Assembly (NCBI RefSeq): GCF_035593345.1
Contig: NZ_CP141606.1
Location: 1,054,001-1,118,000, forward strand
Length of the DNA: 64,000 nt
Source: Lelliottia sp. JS-SCA-14
GTDB taxonomy: Bacteria > Pseudomonadota > Gammaproteobacteria > Enterobacterales > Enterobacteriaceae
Direction: 5' to 3'
Below are positions 28,035-38,500 of this stretch, one piece after another (the stretch's first letter is position 1; each line of letters begins with the position of its first letter). The notes beneath the pieces were generated by a model that was given only the letters and a program-made list of their open reading frames with translations, ran no database searches and was not told the DNA's origin. The translations under genes were made by a program, and so were the position numbers.

Positions 28035-28116
28035 CGTTCACAGGTGATACAGGTTTTATATTCTGCTGAACATAAGGTGAACGGAATAACCTCAGATGCT
28101 TAACTGACCAGTATTA

Positions 28117-28129
28117 CTTCCGCCGGGTG
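28117..28129. repeat. Target-site duplication, right copy
   Basis: Exact copy of the 13 bases at 27577-27589, followed by GTATTTTT, the original T tract of the phoA terminator. Confidence 0.85.
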
Positions 28130-28185
28130 GTATTTTTCCCGCCACGAACCAGACTTAGTGTGAACCTTCACAAAAGGATGGTGCT

Positions 28186-28506
28186 ATGAAACTGACCCTC
28201 GCTGTAACCCTGCTTTCTTCTCTGCTTCTGATGTCTGTCGCGTCTGCCGCCGAGAGAACGCTTACGCCTCAGCAGCAACGGATGACCAGCTGCAATCAAC
28301 AGGCGACAGCCCAGACGCTGAAAGGCGATGCGCGCAAAACCTACATGAGTGATTGCCTGAAAAACAGCGCTTCGAAACCGGGCGAAAAGAGCCTGACGCC
28401 TCAGCAGCAAAAGATGCGTGAATGTAACGGCCTCGCCACGCAACAGTCCCTCAAAGGCGAAGACCGCAGCAAGTTTATGAGCGCCTGCCTGAAGAAAGCG
28501 GCGTAG
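28186..28506 (+). CDS. psiF: Phosphate-starvation-inducible protein PsiF
   Basis: 106 residues with a signal peptide ending ASAA, so secreted. The mature part is two tandem copies of one module: LTPQQQRMTSCNQQATAQ with MSDCLK, then LTPQQQKMRECNGLATQQ with MSACLK, each with two cysteines. E. coli psiF lies close behind phoA and is induced with it. Here the 631-bp gap holding the mobile element may change that. The ribosome site is AAAGGATG. The biochemical role is unknown. Confidence 0.95.
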   Translation: MKLTLAVTLLSSLLLMSVASAAERTLTPQQQRMTSCNQQATAQTLKGDARKTYMSDCLKNSASKPGEKSLTPQQQKMRECNGLATQQSLKGEDRSKFMSACLKKAA

Positions 28507-28512
28507 TCCTAA

Positions 28513-28540
28513 CGGGTGAGCGGCCACGCCGACTCACCCG
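28513..28540 (+). terminator. Hairpin after psiF
   Basis: CGGGTGAG (28513-28520) pairs with CTCACCCG (28533-28540). Only AAATTT follows, so it is a weak terminator candidate. Confidence 0.5.
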
Positions 28541-28595
28541 AAATTTCATACTTTCCCCGCAACACCCCTCTCTATAATTTGGGAAATGTTTCAGA

Positions 28596-29711
28596 ATGTT
28601 CCCAAAAATTATGAATGACGAAAACTTTTACAATAAAGACGTCACGCGAGAAGAGTGGCAGCAGGGCCTTTCTCAGGATGACCATCACCGTTCCGGTATC
28701 CGGTTTGCGCGGCGCGTTCGACTGCCGCGTATCTTCGGGCTGGCGGCCATGTTTTTCCCGATCGCCGGGGCCCTGGTGGCGCAAGCTCCGCCTGGAGGCT
28801 GGTGGTTACTGCTGGTCGGATGGGCGTTCGTCTGGCCGCATCTGGCCTGGCAGCTGGCCTATCGCGCCGCCGATCCGCGCGTCAGTGAGATGAACAATCT
28901 AAAGGCTGATGCCATAGTCGCAGGCGTCTGGATTGGGCTGACAGGGGTGAATGTGCTGCCCACCGCGGCTCTCATCATTCTGATCGGCATGAATACCATG
29001 GGGGCGGGCGGGATCCGGTTGTTCACTGCTGGTGCAATCATGACGACAATTGCAGCCCTGGTGACGCTACAGCTTACCGGCGTATCTCCTGGCTTTACGC
29101 TTACCCCGCTGGAACTCTGGCTGGCGTTGCCGGTGATGGTGTTCTACCCGCTGTTTTTTGCCTGGGTGAGCTACCAGACGGCGATTCGGCTGGCAGAGCA
29201 CAAGCGCCGCCTGGAGTTGATGAGCACCCGCGATGGCATGACCGGAGTATTCAACCGCCGCCACTGGGAGATCCTGTTACGCAATGAGTACGACACCTGT
29301 CGGCGCGCTCATCGCGAAGCGGCGATCCTGATTATCGATATCGATCATTTCAAGAGTATCAACGACACCTGGGGCCACGACGTGGGCGACGAGGCGATTA
29401 TCGCCGTCACGCGACAGCTGCAGTTAACCCTGCGCGCCGGGGATATGATTGGGCGCTTTGGCGGAGATGAATTTGCGGTGATCATGAGCGGCACGCCAGC
29501 GGAAAGTGCCATCGCGGCGATGTCTCGTGTGCATGAGCGGCTGGCGGTCTTAACGCTGCCCTGCGCGCCGCAGGTGCGACTGCGGATCAGCGTCGGGGTG
29601 GCCCCTCTGACGGAAGAGTTTTGTCACTATCGGGAGTGGTTAAAAGCGGCGGATGTGGCGTTGTACAAAGCGAAAAATGCCGGACGCAACCGCACCGAAG
29701 TGGCGGCCTGA
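28596..29711 (+). CDS. dgcC: Diguanylate cyclase DgcC (AdrA/YaiC)
   Basis: 371 residues. The N-terminal MASE2 membrane domain (about 35-205) has several helices. The C-terminal GGDEF domain has MSTRDGMTGVFNRRHWE, LIIDIDHFKSINDTWGHDVGD and RFGGDEFAV. The inhibitory site RAGD lies five residues before GGDEF, so product inhibition should work. It makes cyclic-di-GMP that activates cellulose synthase, and in E. coli and Salmonella it depends on CsgD. A TATAAT lies at 28572-28577, upstream of the ATG. Confidence 0.96.
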   Translation: MFPKIMNDENFYNKDVTREEWQQGLSQDDHHRSGIRFARRVRLPRIFGLAAMFFPIAGALVAQAPPGGWWLLLVGWAFVWPHLAWQLAYRAADPRVSEMNNLKADAIVAGVWIGLTGVNVLPTAALIILIGMNTMGAGGIRLFTAGAIMTTIAALVTLQLTGVSPGFTLTPLELWLALPVMVFYPLFFAWVSYQTAIRLAEHKRRLELMSTRDGMTGVFNRRHWEILLRNEYDTCRRAHREAAILIIDIDHFKSINDTWGHDVGDEAIIAVTRQLQLTLRAGDMIGRFGGDEFAVIMSGTPAESAIAAMSRVHERLAVLTLPCAPQVRLRISVGVAPLTEEFCHYREWLKAADVALYKAKNAGRNRTEVAA

Positions 29712-29727
29712 CGCCCGGCGCGCTTCA

Positions 29728-30537
29728 TCAGGACTTACTGAGTTGCTCTGATTTTTCCATGCACTTGTTCATCGCTTCAATCACCGCCGAGCGGAATCCA
29801 CGCTCTTCCAGAACGCGCACGGCTTCGATGGTGGTGCCGCCCGGTGAACAGACCATATCTTTCAGTTCGCCCGGATGTTTGCCCGTTTCCAGCACCATTT
29901 TCGCGGAGCCCATCACCGCTTGGGCGGCAAATTTATAGGCCTGCGCGCGCGGCATTCCGCCGAGCACGGCGGCATCGGCCATCGCTTCGATAAACATGAA
30001 CACATAAGCGGGCGCAGAGCCGCTGACGCCCACCACCGGATGGATCATCGCTTCGGCAATCACTTCGGCTTCGCCAAAGCAGCGGAAAATGTTCAGCACG
30101 TCGGCCACGTCTTCTGGCGTCACCAGCGCGTTCGGCGTGACGGAAGTCATCCCTGCATTGACCAGCGACGGAGTGTTTGGCATGGCGCGGACAATTTTGC
30201 GATCGTGGCCGAGAGCGCGTGCGAGCTGATCGAGGGTCACACCCGCGGCGATGGAGACCACCAGGGTCTCTTTGTTCAGGCTGGAAGTGATGTCGCTCAG
30301 AACCTTGATCATGATGTTAGGTTTAACGGCGCCAAAGACGATATCCGCAATCTGGGCAACTTCCTGTGCGCTTTCGGCAGCGTTAATTCCGTATTCATCA
30401 CGCAGCGCGGCGACTTTATCCGGTGACGGGGTGTAGACCCAAATCTGCCCTGGCAACACCTGGCCGCTGGCGATCAGACCGCCGAGAATGGCTTTTCCCA
30501 TATTGCCGCAGCCGATAAAACCGATTTTTTTGTCCAT
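29728..30537 (-). CDS. proC: Pyrroline-5-carboxylate reductase
   Basis: 269 residues. NAD(P)H-dependent last step of proline synthesis. The N-terminal Rossmann motif is IGFIGCGNMGKAILGGL. The family signature lies near residues 220-240 (MVCSPGGTTIEAVRVLEERGFR). The start at 30537 gives the E. coli length. Monocistronic, divergent from yaiI. Confidence 0.97.
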   Translation of the reverse strand: MDKKIGFIGCGNMGKAILGGLIASGQVLPGQIWVYTPSPDKVAALRDEYGINAAESAQEVAQIADIVFGAVKPNIMIKVLSDITSSLNKETLVVSIAAGVTLDQLARALGHDRKIVRAMPNTPSLVNAGMTSVTPNALVTPEDVADVLNIFRCFGEAEVIAEAMIHPVVGVSGSAPAYVFMFIEAMADAAVLGGMPRAQAYKFAAQAVMGSAKMVLETGKHPGELKDMVCSPGGTTIEAVRVLEERGFRSAVIEAMNKCMEKSEQLSKS

Positions 30538-30634
30538 CACGTCTCTCCGTTATGATGCGTTGTGAGTTCTGATTTATAGCTTAACAACGAAAAGCAGGCG
30601 ACAATAGCCACCAATGTCATCCAGGGGAGAAACT

Positions 30635-31093
30635 ATGGCGATTTGGGTGGATGCGGATGCGTGTCCGAATGTCATTAAAGAGATTTTATTCCGCGCGGCC
30701 GAGCGCGTGCAGATGCCGTTGACGCTGGTCGCAAACCAGAATTTGCGCATTCCGCCGTCGAAATTTATTCGTTCAATGCGCGTCCCGGCCGGATTCGACG
30801 TGGCGGATAACGAAATTGTGCGCCTGTGCAGCCCTGAAGATTTGGTGATCACCGCCGATATTCCCCTTGCAGCAGAAGTGCTGGAGAAAGGCGCAGCGGC
30901 GCTGAATCCGCGCGGTGAACGTTACTCGCCCTCCACGATCCGCCAAAAACTGACGATGCGCGATTTTATGGATACCCTGCGCGCGAGCGGGGTGCAGACC
31001 GGTGGGCCGGATTCGCTCTCACAACGTGACCGCCAGCAGTTCGCCGCTGAGCTGGATAAGTGGCTGCTGGAAGTGAAGCGCCGCAACGCGTAA
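30635..31093 (+). CDS. yaiI: UPF0178 family protein YaiI
   Basis: 152 residues beginning [18 protein letters not shown], the conserved UPF0178/NYN-like acidic motif, with further acidic residues in [12 protein letters not shown] and RDFMDTLR. The layout suggests a metal-dependent nuclease-like fold, but no activity is established. AGGGGAGA precedes the ATG; an in-frame upstream ATG (30614) is less likely. Confidence 0.95.
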   Translation: MAIWVDADACPNVIKEILFRAAERVQMPLTLVANQNLRIPPSKFIRSMRVPAGFDVADNEIVRLCSPEDLVITADIPLAAEVLEKGAAALNPRGERYSPSTIRQKLTMRDFMDTLRASGVQTGGPDSLSQRDRQQFAAELDKWLLEVKRRNA

Positions 31094-31256
31094 TGATAAG
31101 CATTGCTGATTTATGGTATAGTGTGGCAACCGCAGGGTTGTCATCGCCTGATGCTTTGCAGTAAAGTTGACGCACCCGCTTATGCAATGATTTCTTTACA
31201 GAGACTGCGCGCTAAACTCACTCATCACGCTCTCTGTCATGCAAACATATTCTTGT

Positions 31257-31274
31257 TGTAATCCAATTTTTACA
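31257..31274 (+). promoter_or_regulatory. TyrR box upstream of aroL
   Basis: TGTAAT-CCAATT-TTTACA differs from the TyrR consensus TGTAAA-N6-TTTACA at one position. It lies about 90 bp before the aroL ATG, in the 270-bp gap after yaiI. Confidence 0.82.
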
Positions 31275-31284
31275 GTTACCTTGC

Positions 31285-31302
31285 GTACTAGTTTAATGGT
31301 AT
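31285..31302 (+). promoter_or_regulatory. TrpR operator of aroL
   Basis: GTACTAGTTTAATGGTAT is the CTAGT-type Trp operator core, very similar to the E. coli aroL operator as remembered. It lies 11 bp after the TyrR box. Confidence 0.78.
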
Positions 31303-31363
31303 TATTGCTCGTTTTTTGACATCACACGCCGCAACCTCGCGGTATCAAGGGGAACACCAGGCT

Positions 31364-31888
31364 ATGACCCAACCCATCTTTTTAGTTGGCCCCCGTGGCT
31401 GCGGAAAAACAACCGTAGGCCTCGAACTGGCGCGCGTGAGTGACAGCCAGTTTGTCGATACCGATCACTGGCTGCAAACGCACGCTCGTCAGACCATCGC
31501 AGAGATCGTCGAAAAAGAAGGCTGGGAGAGTTTCCGCACGCGTGAGTCTGAAACCCTGGAAGCTGTCACCGCGCCTTCGACCATTGTCGCCACCGGCGGT
31601 GGGATCATCCTCGCAGAACGTAATCGCCAGTTTATGCGCGAGAAAGGGATTGTGATTTACCTGTGCGCGCCAGTTTCTACGCTGGTAGAGCGCCTGGAAG
31701 CCTTCCCGGAAGAGGGGCAGCGCCCGACGCTCACCGGAAAGCCCATCAGCGAAGAGGTGAGCGAAATTCTCGCCGAGCGCGACGCCCTGTACCGCGAAGC
31801 GGCGCACCACGTGATCGACGCTTCGCTCTCGCCGGAACAGGTCGTAAATCAGATTGTTACCGCCCTGCGTCTGGCTTGCGCCAGCTAA
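31364..31888 (+). CDS. aroL: Shikimate kinase II
   Basis: 174 residues. Phosphorylates shikimate in the chorismate pathway. The Walker A motif is GPRGCGKTT. The shikimate-binding Asp lies in FVDTDHWLQ, with Arg in FRTRESE and the glycine-rich ATGGGIIL. The lid Arg lies in RPTLTGKP. Start at the ATG preceded by AAGGGGAA; a longer upstream frame is not conserved. Followed 45 bp later by yaiA in the same transcription unit, under TyrR and TrpR sites. Confidence 0.97.
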   Translation: MTQPIFLVGPRGCGKTTVGLELARVSDSQFVDTDHWLQTHARQTIAEIVEKEGWESFRTRESETLEAVTAPSTIVATGGGIILAERNRQFMREKGIVIYLCAPVSTLVERLEAFPEEGQRPTLTGKPISEEVSEILAERDALYREAAHHVIDASLSPEQVVNQIVTALRLACAS

Positions 31889-31933
31889 CTGGCGTCTATA
31901 CTCATAGTTTAGCCCTCGTAAAAAGGATGAACT

Positions 31934-32125
31934 ATGCCAACCAGACCGCCATACCCACGCGAAGCACGCATTGTCACTGTTGAAAAAGGCACCGGTACCC
32001 AAACCGTGACCTGGTATCAATTGCGTGCGGATCATCCCAAACCCGACTCCCTGATCAGCGAACACGAAAGCGAGCAGGAAGCCCTGGATGCCAAACGCCG
32101 CTACGAAGATCCCGATAAGTCCTGA
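31934..32125 (+). CDS. yaiA: Small protein YaiA
   Basis: 63 residues, closely matching E. coli YaiA ([19 protein letters not shown], ending YEDPDKS). Cytoplasmic, no membrane segment. Ribosome site AAAAGGA. In E. coli it is cotranscribed with aroL and so belongs to the TyrR/TrpR regulon. Function unknown. Confidence 0.94.
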   Translation: MPTRPPYPREARIVTVEKGTGTQTVTWYQLRADHPKPDSLISEHESEQEALDAKRRYEDPDKS

Positions 32126-32363
32126 TACAAATCTGAAATCCACCATAACCGTGTCTGAATCACACTTTTAACTCAACGATAATGTTAAGTGAGGGTTAAT
32201 ATTTAGTTATTACAGTGGGATTCAGAACGGGCGTTCGATCTTTACATTTCGGTGTGGAGATATGCTGCTACGCTTTTGTCCTGTTTAAGCTGAAACAAGA
32301 ACCGCGCAGCGTATTGAGCTTGTGCCTGTATTATCGCAGTGGTAGTGAAGAAAGGCGAAAAAG

Positions 32364-33041
32364 ATGAAGGCAACATTGGCGATCCTCACCATCGGAGTGG
32401 TCCCTGTCAGCGAAGTTTTACCGCTCCTGACGGAGCATGTCTCTGAACAACAAATCACCCATCTGAGCCTGCTGGGCAAGATGAGTCGGGAAGAGGTCAT
32501 GGAAGACTACGCACCCGTCGCCGATGAGGTGACGCTGCCGACATTGTTAAGCGACGGTAAACTAGCGCACGTTTCACATCACAAAATCGAACGTGCATTA
32601 CAGGGTGTCATTGAAGTGCTCGATAACCAGGGATATGACGTGATCCTGTTGATGAGCACCGCTCCGATTTCCGGTCTTATGGCACGAAATTCTATCCTCC
32701 TTGAACCGATGCGAATCATTCCTCCGCTGGTGGCGTCTATTGTGGACGGGCATCAGGTCGGGGTGATTGTGCCGATTGAAGAACTTCTCGCTAATCAGAT
32801 CGCCAAATGGAAAGTTCTGCAACGCACGCCGCTGTTTGCGCTGGCGAATCCGATCTGGGACAGCGAAGCCAAACTGATTTCAGCGGGGCGTGAACTGCTG
32901 GAGCAGGGCGCGGACGTCTTGATGCTGGATTGCCTCGGTTTTCACCAGCATCACCGCGATCTCCTGCAAAAAGCGCTCGATGTGCCGGTGCTGCTCTCAA
33001 ACGTACTGGTCACGCGCCTGGCGTCCGAATTACTGGCCTGA
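32364..33041 (+). CDS. aroM: AroM family protein
   Basis: 225 residues, similar to E. coli AroM from [10 protein letters not shown] to the end. The fold resembles Asp/Glu racemases ([28 protein letters not shown] with a Cys near residue 194), but no enzyme activity is known. It follows yaiA after 238 bp of AT-rich sequence, longer than usual for an operon, so a separate promoter is possible. Confidence 0.95.
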   Translation: MKATLAILTIGVVPVSEVLPLLTEHVSEQQITHLSLLGKMSREEVMEDYAPVADEVTLPTLLSDGKLAHVSHHKIERALQGVIEVLDNQGYDVILLMSTAPISGLMARNSILLEPMRIIPPLVASIVDGHQVGVIVPIEELLANQIAKWKVLQRTPLFALANPIWDSEAKLISAGRELLEQGADVLMLDCLGFHQHHRDLLQKALDVPVLLSNVLVTRLASELLA

Positions 33042-33079
33042 TGATTTTGCGTGACAGGCACGGAGGCTGGCCCCTATAG

Positions 33080-33400
<321 letters not shown>

Positions 33401-33440
33401 AAAAAGGCCGGGTGAGCGTTAACGCTACCCGGCCTTTTTC
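33401..33440. terminator. Bidirectional terminator between ppnP and rdgC
   Basis: GGCCGGGTGAGCGTT / AACGCTACCCGGCC forms a stem with an A run on the left and a T run on the right, so it can end both convergent genes. The stem sequence is REP-like. Confidence 0.9.
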
Positions 33441-33448
33441 TTCACGAT

Positions 33449-34363
33449 TTAGCGCTGCGCTTCGCCGCCTAAACCTTCCACCAGATTCTGAATCAACGCC
33501 GCCAGTTCACCCGTCATCAGGATAAAGTCCGCGTCAAAACGCTGGGCAAAATCTTCGCGATCGATATCTTCGTTCTGATCGCGCAACTCATCGCAGAACT
33601 TCAGACGTTTTATCGAACCGTCGTCGCACATCACGAACTGAATGCGCTGCTGCCAGTCGAGGGCCAGCTTGGTCACCAGTTTGCCCGCTTCGATATGGAC
33701 CGCGATCTCGTCGCAGACCAGATCCTGTTTCTTCGCGCGGATCACGCCGCCATCTTCGAGCATCGCTTTCAGCTCGGCTTCATCCAGCAGCTGGAACCCT
33801 TGTGCCGGGCTGCCGCTGCGAACCCATTCGGTCAGCGTCAGTTCGATCGGATTTTCCATCGCCAGCGGAACCACCGGCAGGGAGCCCAGGCTCTTACGCA
33901 GCAGGGCCAGCGTATCTTCGGCTTTCTTGGCGCTGGCGCAGTCCACCATGATCAGACCGTTGACGGTGTCGATCCACATCATGGTCTGGCTGAAACGGCT
34001 AAAGGCGCGCGGCAGCAGGGAGTGCAGCACTTCGTCCTTCAGGGAATCTTTTTCGGTTTTTTTCAGCTTGCGGCCCTGTTCAGCCTCGAGCTTGAAGATC
34101 TTCGCTTCCAGCGCCTGCTTCACCACCGGTGACGGCAGGATTTTCTGTTCCTGGCGCGCGCAAAGAATGATTTGACCATTGGTTGTCGAGTGGGTCAGCG
34201 CATCGCTTTGAGAACCCATCGGAGAAACCCAACCGGTTTTTGCCATATCCTGGCTACCGCATGGGGTAAAGGTGTAAGCGGCTAACTGTTTTTCCATCTC
34301 TTCCGCACGCAGCGAAACGTCGCGGCTGAGACGGTAAACCATCAAATTTTTGAACCACAGCAT
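33449..34363 (-). CDS. rdgC: Recombination-associated protein RdgC
   Basis: 304 residues, near identical to E. coli RdgC from [14 protein letters not shown] to GLGGEAQR. It forms a ring dimer that binds duplex DNA and limits RecA. Conserved blocks [15 protein letters not shown] and [15 protein letters not shown] are present. The start is at 34363; four further in-frame codons upstream (MEII) are less likely. Divergent from mak. Confidence 0.97.
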   Translation of the reverse strand: MLWFKNLMVYRLSRDVSLRAEEMEKQLAAYTFTPCGSQDMAKTGWVSPMGSQSDALTHSTTNGQIILCARQEQKILPSPVVKQALEAKIFKLEAEQGRKLKKTEKDSLKDEVLHSLLPRAFSRFSQTMMWIDTVNGLIMVDCASAKKAEDTLALLRKSLGSLPVVPLAMENPIELTLTEWVRSGSPAQGFQLLDEAELKAMLEDGGVIRAKKQDLVCDEIAVHIEAGKLVTKLALDWQQRIQFVMCDDGSIKRLKFCDELRDQNEDIDREDFAQRFDADFILMTGELAALIQNLVEGLGGEAQR

Positions 34364-34486
34364 GATAATTTCCACGGCCTTGTCGTTAAATCAGCGGGCA
34401 TGATAACGAATTGTGGCAGCGCTTGCATTGCTAATCGGGTAGCCTGCTTCTACTCTGTTGATAATCAAAATAATGAGGAGAGTCCT

Positions 34487-35392
34487 GTGCGTATTGGTAT
34501 TGATTTGGGCGGCACCAAAACAGAAGTCATTGCGCTAAGCGATCGCGGCGAGCAGCTCTTTCGCCACCGCCTGCCGACACCGCGCGACGACTACCAGCAG
34601 ACTATCGAAACCATCGCACAGCTGGTGGAGATGGCAGAAAAAGCCACAGGGCAGACCGGCTCGGTCGGGATGGGGATTCCTGGCTCGATTTCGCCGTACA
34701 CCGGCGTGGTGAAAAATGCCAACTCGACGTGGCTCAACGGGCAACCATTTGATAAAGATTTGAGCGCGCGCCTGAACCGCGAAGTGCGGCTGGCGAATGA
34801 CGCCAACTGCCTGGCGGTCTCGGAAGCGATCGACGGCGCGGCGGCGGGCGCACAGACCGTGTTTGCGGTGATCATCGGCACCGGCTGCGGCGCGGGCGTG
34901 GCGTTCAACGGTCGCGCGCACATTGGCGGCAACGGCACGGCGGGCGAGTGGGGGCACAATCCGCTGCCGTGGATGGACGAAGACGAACTCAAATACCGCG
35001 CCGAAGTGCCGTGCTACTGCGGGAAACAGGGCTGCATTGAAACCTTTATCTCCGGGACCGGTTTCGCCACCGACTACCACCGCCTGAGCGGAAAGCCTCT
35101 CAAAGGCAACGAGATTATGCGTCTGGTGGAAGAGCAGGACGCCGTGGCCGAGCTGGCGCTGAGCCGTTACGAAATGCGGCTGGCGAAATCTCTGGCGCAC
35201 GTGGTCAATATTCTCGACCCGGATGTGATCGTGCTGGGCGGTGGCATGAGCAACGTCGACCGGATTTACACCACGGTTCCGCAGCTGGTGAAACAGTGGG
35301 TGTTCGGCGGGGAATGCGAAACGCCGATCCGCAAAGCGGTGCACGGTGATTCCAGCGGCGTTCGCGGCGCGGCATGGTTGTGGCCGCAGTAG
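34487..35392 (+). CDS. mak: Fructokinase/mannokinase Mak (ROK family)
   Basis: 301 residues from a GTG preceded by TGAGGAG. The phosphate loop is [12 protein letters not shown], the catalytic region [12 protein letters not shown], and the ROK zinc motif runs through GEWGHNPL and [12 protein letters not shown]. It phosphorylates fructose or mannose. In E. coli araJ follows mak; here it is absent and the next gene is the convergent sbcC, reached after a REP and a second palindromic repeat. Confidence 0.96.
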   Translation: MRIGIDLGGTKTEVIALSDRGEQLFRHRLPTPRDDYQQTIETIAQLVEMAEKATGQTGSVGMGIPGSISPYTGVVKNANSTWLNGQPFDKDLSARLNREVRLANDANCLAVSEAIDGAAAGAQTVFAVIIGTGCGAGVAFNGRAHIGGNGTAGEWGHNPLPWMDEDELKYRAEVPCYCGKQGCIETFISGTGFATDYHRLSGKPLKGNEIMRLVEEQDAVAELALSRYEMRLAKSLAHVVNILDPDVIVLGGGMSNVDRIYTTVPQLVKQWVFGGECETPIRKAVHGDSSGVRGAAWLWPQ

Positions 35393-35417
35393 GTAAAATG
35401 CCCCGAGCGCGTTTGCT

Positions 35418-35449
35418 GCCGGGTGGCGGCTCCGCCTTACCCGGCCTAC
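35418..35449. repeat. REP element
   Basis: GCCGGGTGGCGGCTCC / GCCTTACCCGGCCTAC, in the gap left by araJ between the convergent ends of mak and sbcC. Confidence 0.85.
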
Positions 35450-35477
35450 AAAACAAGTTAATATCGGCACGATCGGT

Positions 35478-35512
35478 CCCCTCTCCCTTTCAGGGAGAGG
35501 GTTAGGGTGAGG
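35478..35512. repeat. Dispersed palindromic repeat (CCCTCTCCC type)
   Basis: CCCTCTCCCTTTCAGGGAGAGGG is an imperfect palindrome followed by TTAGGGTGAGGG. Similar sequences are scattered in intergenic regions of several gammaproteobacteria. It lies 15 bp from the sbcC stop and may act as a terminator or repeat. Confidence 0.65.
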
Positions 35513-35526
35513 GTCCCAGGCCGCAC

Positions 35527-38500
35527 CTACTCCACCGCAAACTCCCGATCCAACTTGCTATACCCCAGCCCGTTAATTTTCTTCACTTTAATCTGCACCG
35601 GAATGCGCTCTTTCATCGCCTCAACGTGGCTGATCACGCCGATGGTTTTGCCCGTCGCGTTCAGGGCATCCAGCGCGTCCAGCGCCGTATCCAGCGTCTC
35701 GCTGTCCAGGGTGCCGAATCCTTCATCAAGGAACAGCGAATCAATCCGCGTTTTATGGCTGACGAGGTCAGAGAGCGCCAGCGCCAGGGCCAGACTCACC
35801 AGGAAGCTCTCGCCCCCGGAGAGAGTTCGCGTATCGCGCACCGCGTCGGCCTGCCAGGTATCGACCACTTCCAGCTCCAGCGCGTCGCTGGCCTTGCGTT
35901 GCAGCAGATAGCGCCCGTGCAGACGGTTCAGCTGCTGGTTCGCCAGCCACACCAGATTATCGAGGGTCAGACCCTGAGCAAATTTGCGGAAGCGATCGCC
36001 GGTGCTGGAGCCAATGAGCGAGTTCAAATATCCCCAGTCGTCCGCCAGACGCGCGGCGTCTTCGATCTGCTGCATCAAACCCTGCTGATGAAGGCGGTTG
36101 TCGCCGTCCTGCTTGAGCTGCTGGCGGATCTCACCCTGACGTGTGGTGTTCTCGCGCAGTTGATGCGCCAGTCGCTGTAATTGTTCCTGCAAAGTCTGCA
36201 CATCCAGATCCTCCGGAAGTGCTTCCGGTTGCCGTCCCTGGTGTTCCAGGAACTGCTGATCCGCCTGTGCTGCCAGCGCGGAAGATTGCTGGAGCTGCTG
36301 TTCCAGCGTGTGCCTGAGCTGTTCCAGCTTGCGCACGGTGTCGCCATCGAGCAGCGCCGCGAGGAACGCTTCTTCACTGGCAAAACTGCTCTCATGAAGT
36401 GCGGCAGCAAATTGAGTTTGCAGCTGGGCCAGCCGTTCGCGGTCGCTCTGCTCCTGCTGTTGCAGGGTGGTGAGCTGGCTTTGCAGAGAGATACAGTCGC
36501 TGTGGATCTCACGCCAGTTGTCCGGTACCGGCTCGTCTGCGGTTTCCTCTTCCGATGGCGGAAGGGTTTCAAGCAGCGGTTTCAGTGCGTTGATACGTTC
36601 CTGAAGCGCCGAGAGCTGCTTCTGTTTTTCCTGCCAGTCGTGAGCCTCGCTTTCGCGCTGCATCAGCCACGCGTTTTCCTCGCCGTCTTCTGGGGTGTTC
36701 AGTCCGAGCGGGGTTAACGTGCTCAGCAACGACTGGCGCTGCGCCTCGATCTGCTGCCCAAGCTGTTGAACCTGCTGTTCCAGCTCGTTGAGCTGATTTT
36801 GCAGCACCTGGCGCTGGCTGAGCTGATACAGCTGGCGCTCGTACTGCTCCTGTTCATCCAGCCAGGCGGCGATATCGTCCTGAATCGTCAGGCTGACGTT
36901 CAGGGGGGCGCACACCGTCTGCCACTCTTGAGTGAGCGCTTGCTCCTCCTGAGTGAGCGACAGGGTTTCTGCGGCGTCGCGTTCACGCTGGGTGACCAGG
37001 GCATTCAACTGCCCGCGCACCAGTTGTCCCTCTTCTTCGAGGCGCTTCACTTCGGCATGCAGTTCGTCGCGGCGACGCTGGTTGGCGCTGAGCTCCAGGG
37101 CCTGATACTGCGCCACGGCAGGGTGTTCCTTTGCGCCGCACAGCGGGCAGGGTTTTCCCGCTTCCAGGCTGGCGCGATGCGCTTCCAGACCCTTGATTAA
37201 TGCTTCCTGCTCGCAAAGGGTTTTCAGATCCAGGTAGTGCTGGTTTTTCTCTTTGTACTGCTGACGGCGCGCGGCCAGGGTTTGCTCAAGCCCCGTCTGG
37301 GTAGCCTGATCTTTTTCCTGCGCGTCACGTGTCTGTTTCAACCGTTTTTGCAGAGGCTGATAGCGGGCCTGTAGCGTCGCCAGACGTTGACGCGCCGGGC
37401 GATACTGCACCTGCTGCTCGAGCGCCTGCGCCGTCTCATCCGCAGACAACGTCAGGGAGCTCGGCGGCAGCGTGGCCAGTTTTTGCTGGAACTCGGCAAG
37501 GCGCTTACTCAGGGTTGCGGATTGTGATTTGTCCCGCTGCTGCTGAGCAAACAGCGCCCGCCAGCCGCCGATGTGCTGGCTCCACTGTTCGAAGCGGCGA
37601 TGTTCCTCCAGCCAGAGGGCGACCTCTTTGTGTCGGGACTGGAGCTGCGCGTCATCCCGCATTGCGCCGTTGCGGATCCGCGCCCGCTGGGCCTTGCGCG
37701 ACAGTAAGCGAGTGTTTACTTCAGTAATCTGCTGCTGGGTGCGGGTGAGCGTGGCGGCCTGCTCCTGCTGTCGGTCCCAAAGCGGTCGCAGGGCCAGCGC
37801 AGGCTGGGCCTGCTGCAGTTTTGCCAGCTCAGGCTGGGCGTCGGTTTGCGCCTGGATGGCCTGCTGATGCGCGGAATGGGCACGCTGCTGTTCGCGTAAG
37901 AGTTCATCGCGGCGCGTCAGCCATTGATGCTGAACCTGACGTTGTTGCTGTTCACTCAGCAGCGTTTTCTCTTCGTCAGTCAGTGCTTGCAAACCCTGTT
38001 GCAGCTGCTGTTGCTGTTCTTCGCTCAGGAGTACCACGCCTGCGGCCTGGGCTTCACGCATCTCCAGTTCGGTTCGCGCCGTTTTATGCTTCTCAAACAC
38101 CATGGCGGAGATTTGTCCGTAGATTTCCGTGCCGGTCAGCTCCTCCAGCAGCTCGGCGCGCTCTTTCGGTTTGGCGTTCAAAAACGCCGCAAACTGGCCC
38201 TGGGACAGCAGCATTGAGCGGGTAAAACGGCCATAATCCAGACCGGTCAGCGAGGCGGTGAGATCGAGTTTATCTTTCACCTTATCGGCGAGGATTTTGC
38301 CGTCTTCGCACTGGGCCAGTTCCACGCGCGGTGCCTGTAAGTTCCCGTCCGGCTGGTTGCGGGCGCGGTTTTGGCTCCAGAATGCGCGATAGGCCACGCC
38401 TTTGACCTCAAATTCTACCTCGGCCAGGCACTCCGCCGTGTCGCGGGTCATCAGATCGTTTTGCGACTGCGACACCGTGTTCAGGCGCGGCGTCTCGTGA

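Larger units (their letters stand above)
27590..28116. mobile_element. Non-autonomous IS4-type element (MITE-like), 527 bp, between phoA and psiF
   Basis: The left end TAATACCAGTCAGTTAAGCA (27590-27609) and the reverse complement of the right end TAATACTGGTCAGTTAAGCA (28097-28116) match at 18 of 20 positions. The flanks carry an exact 13-bp direct repeat. Both the TAATnCC...TCAGTTAAG type of end and an 11-13-bp duplication are features of IS4 as remembered. No transposase is encoded; the longest frame is 130 codons without a DDE pattern, so mobility would need a transposase in trans. The interior is GC-rich and full of hairpins. E. coli has a short phoA-psiF gap at this place. Confidence 0.8.
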
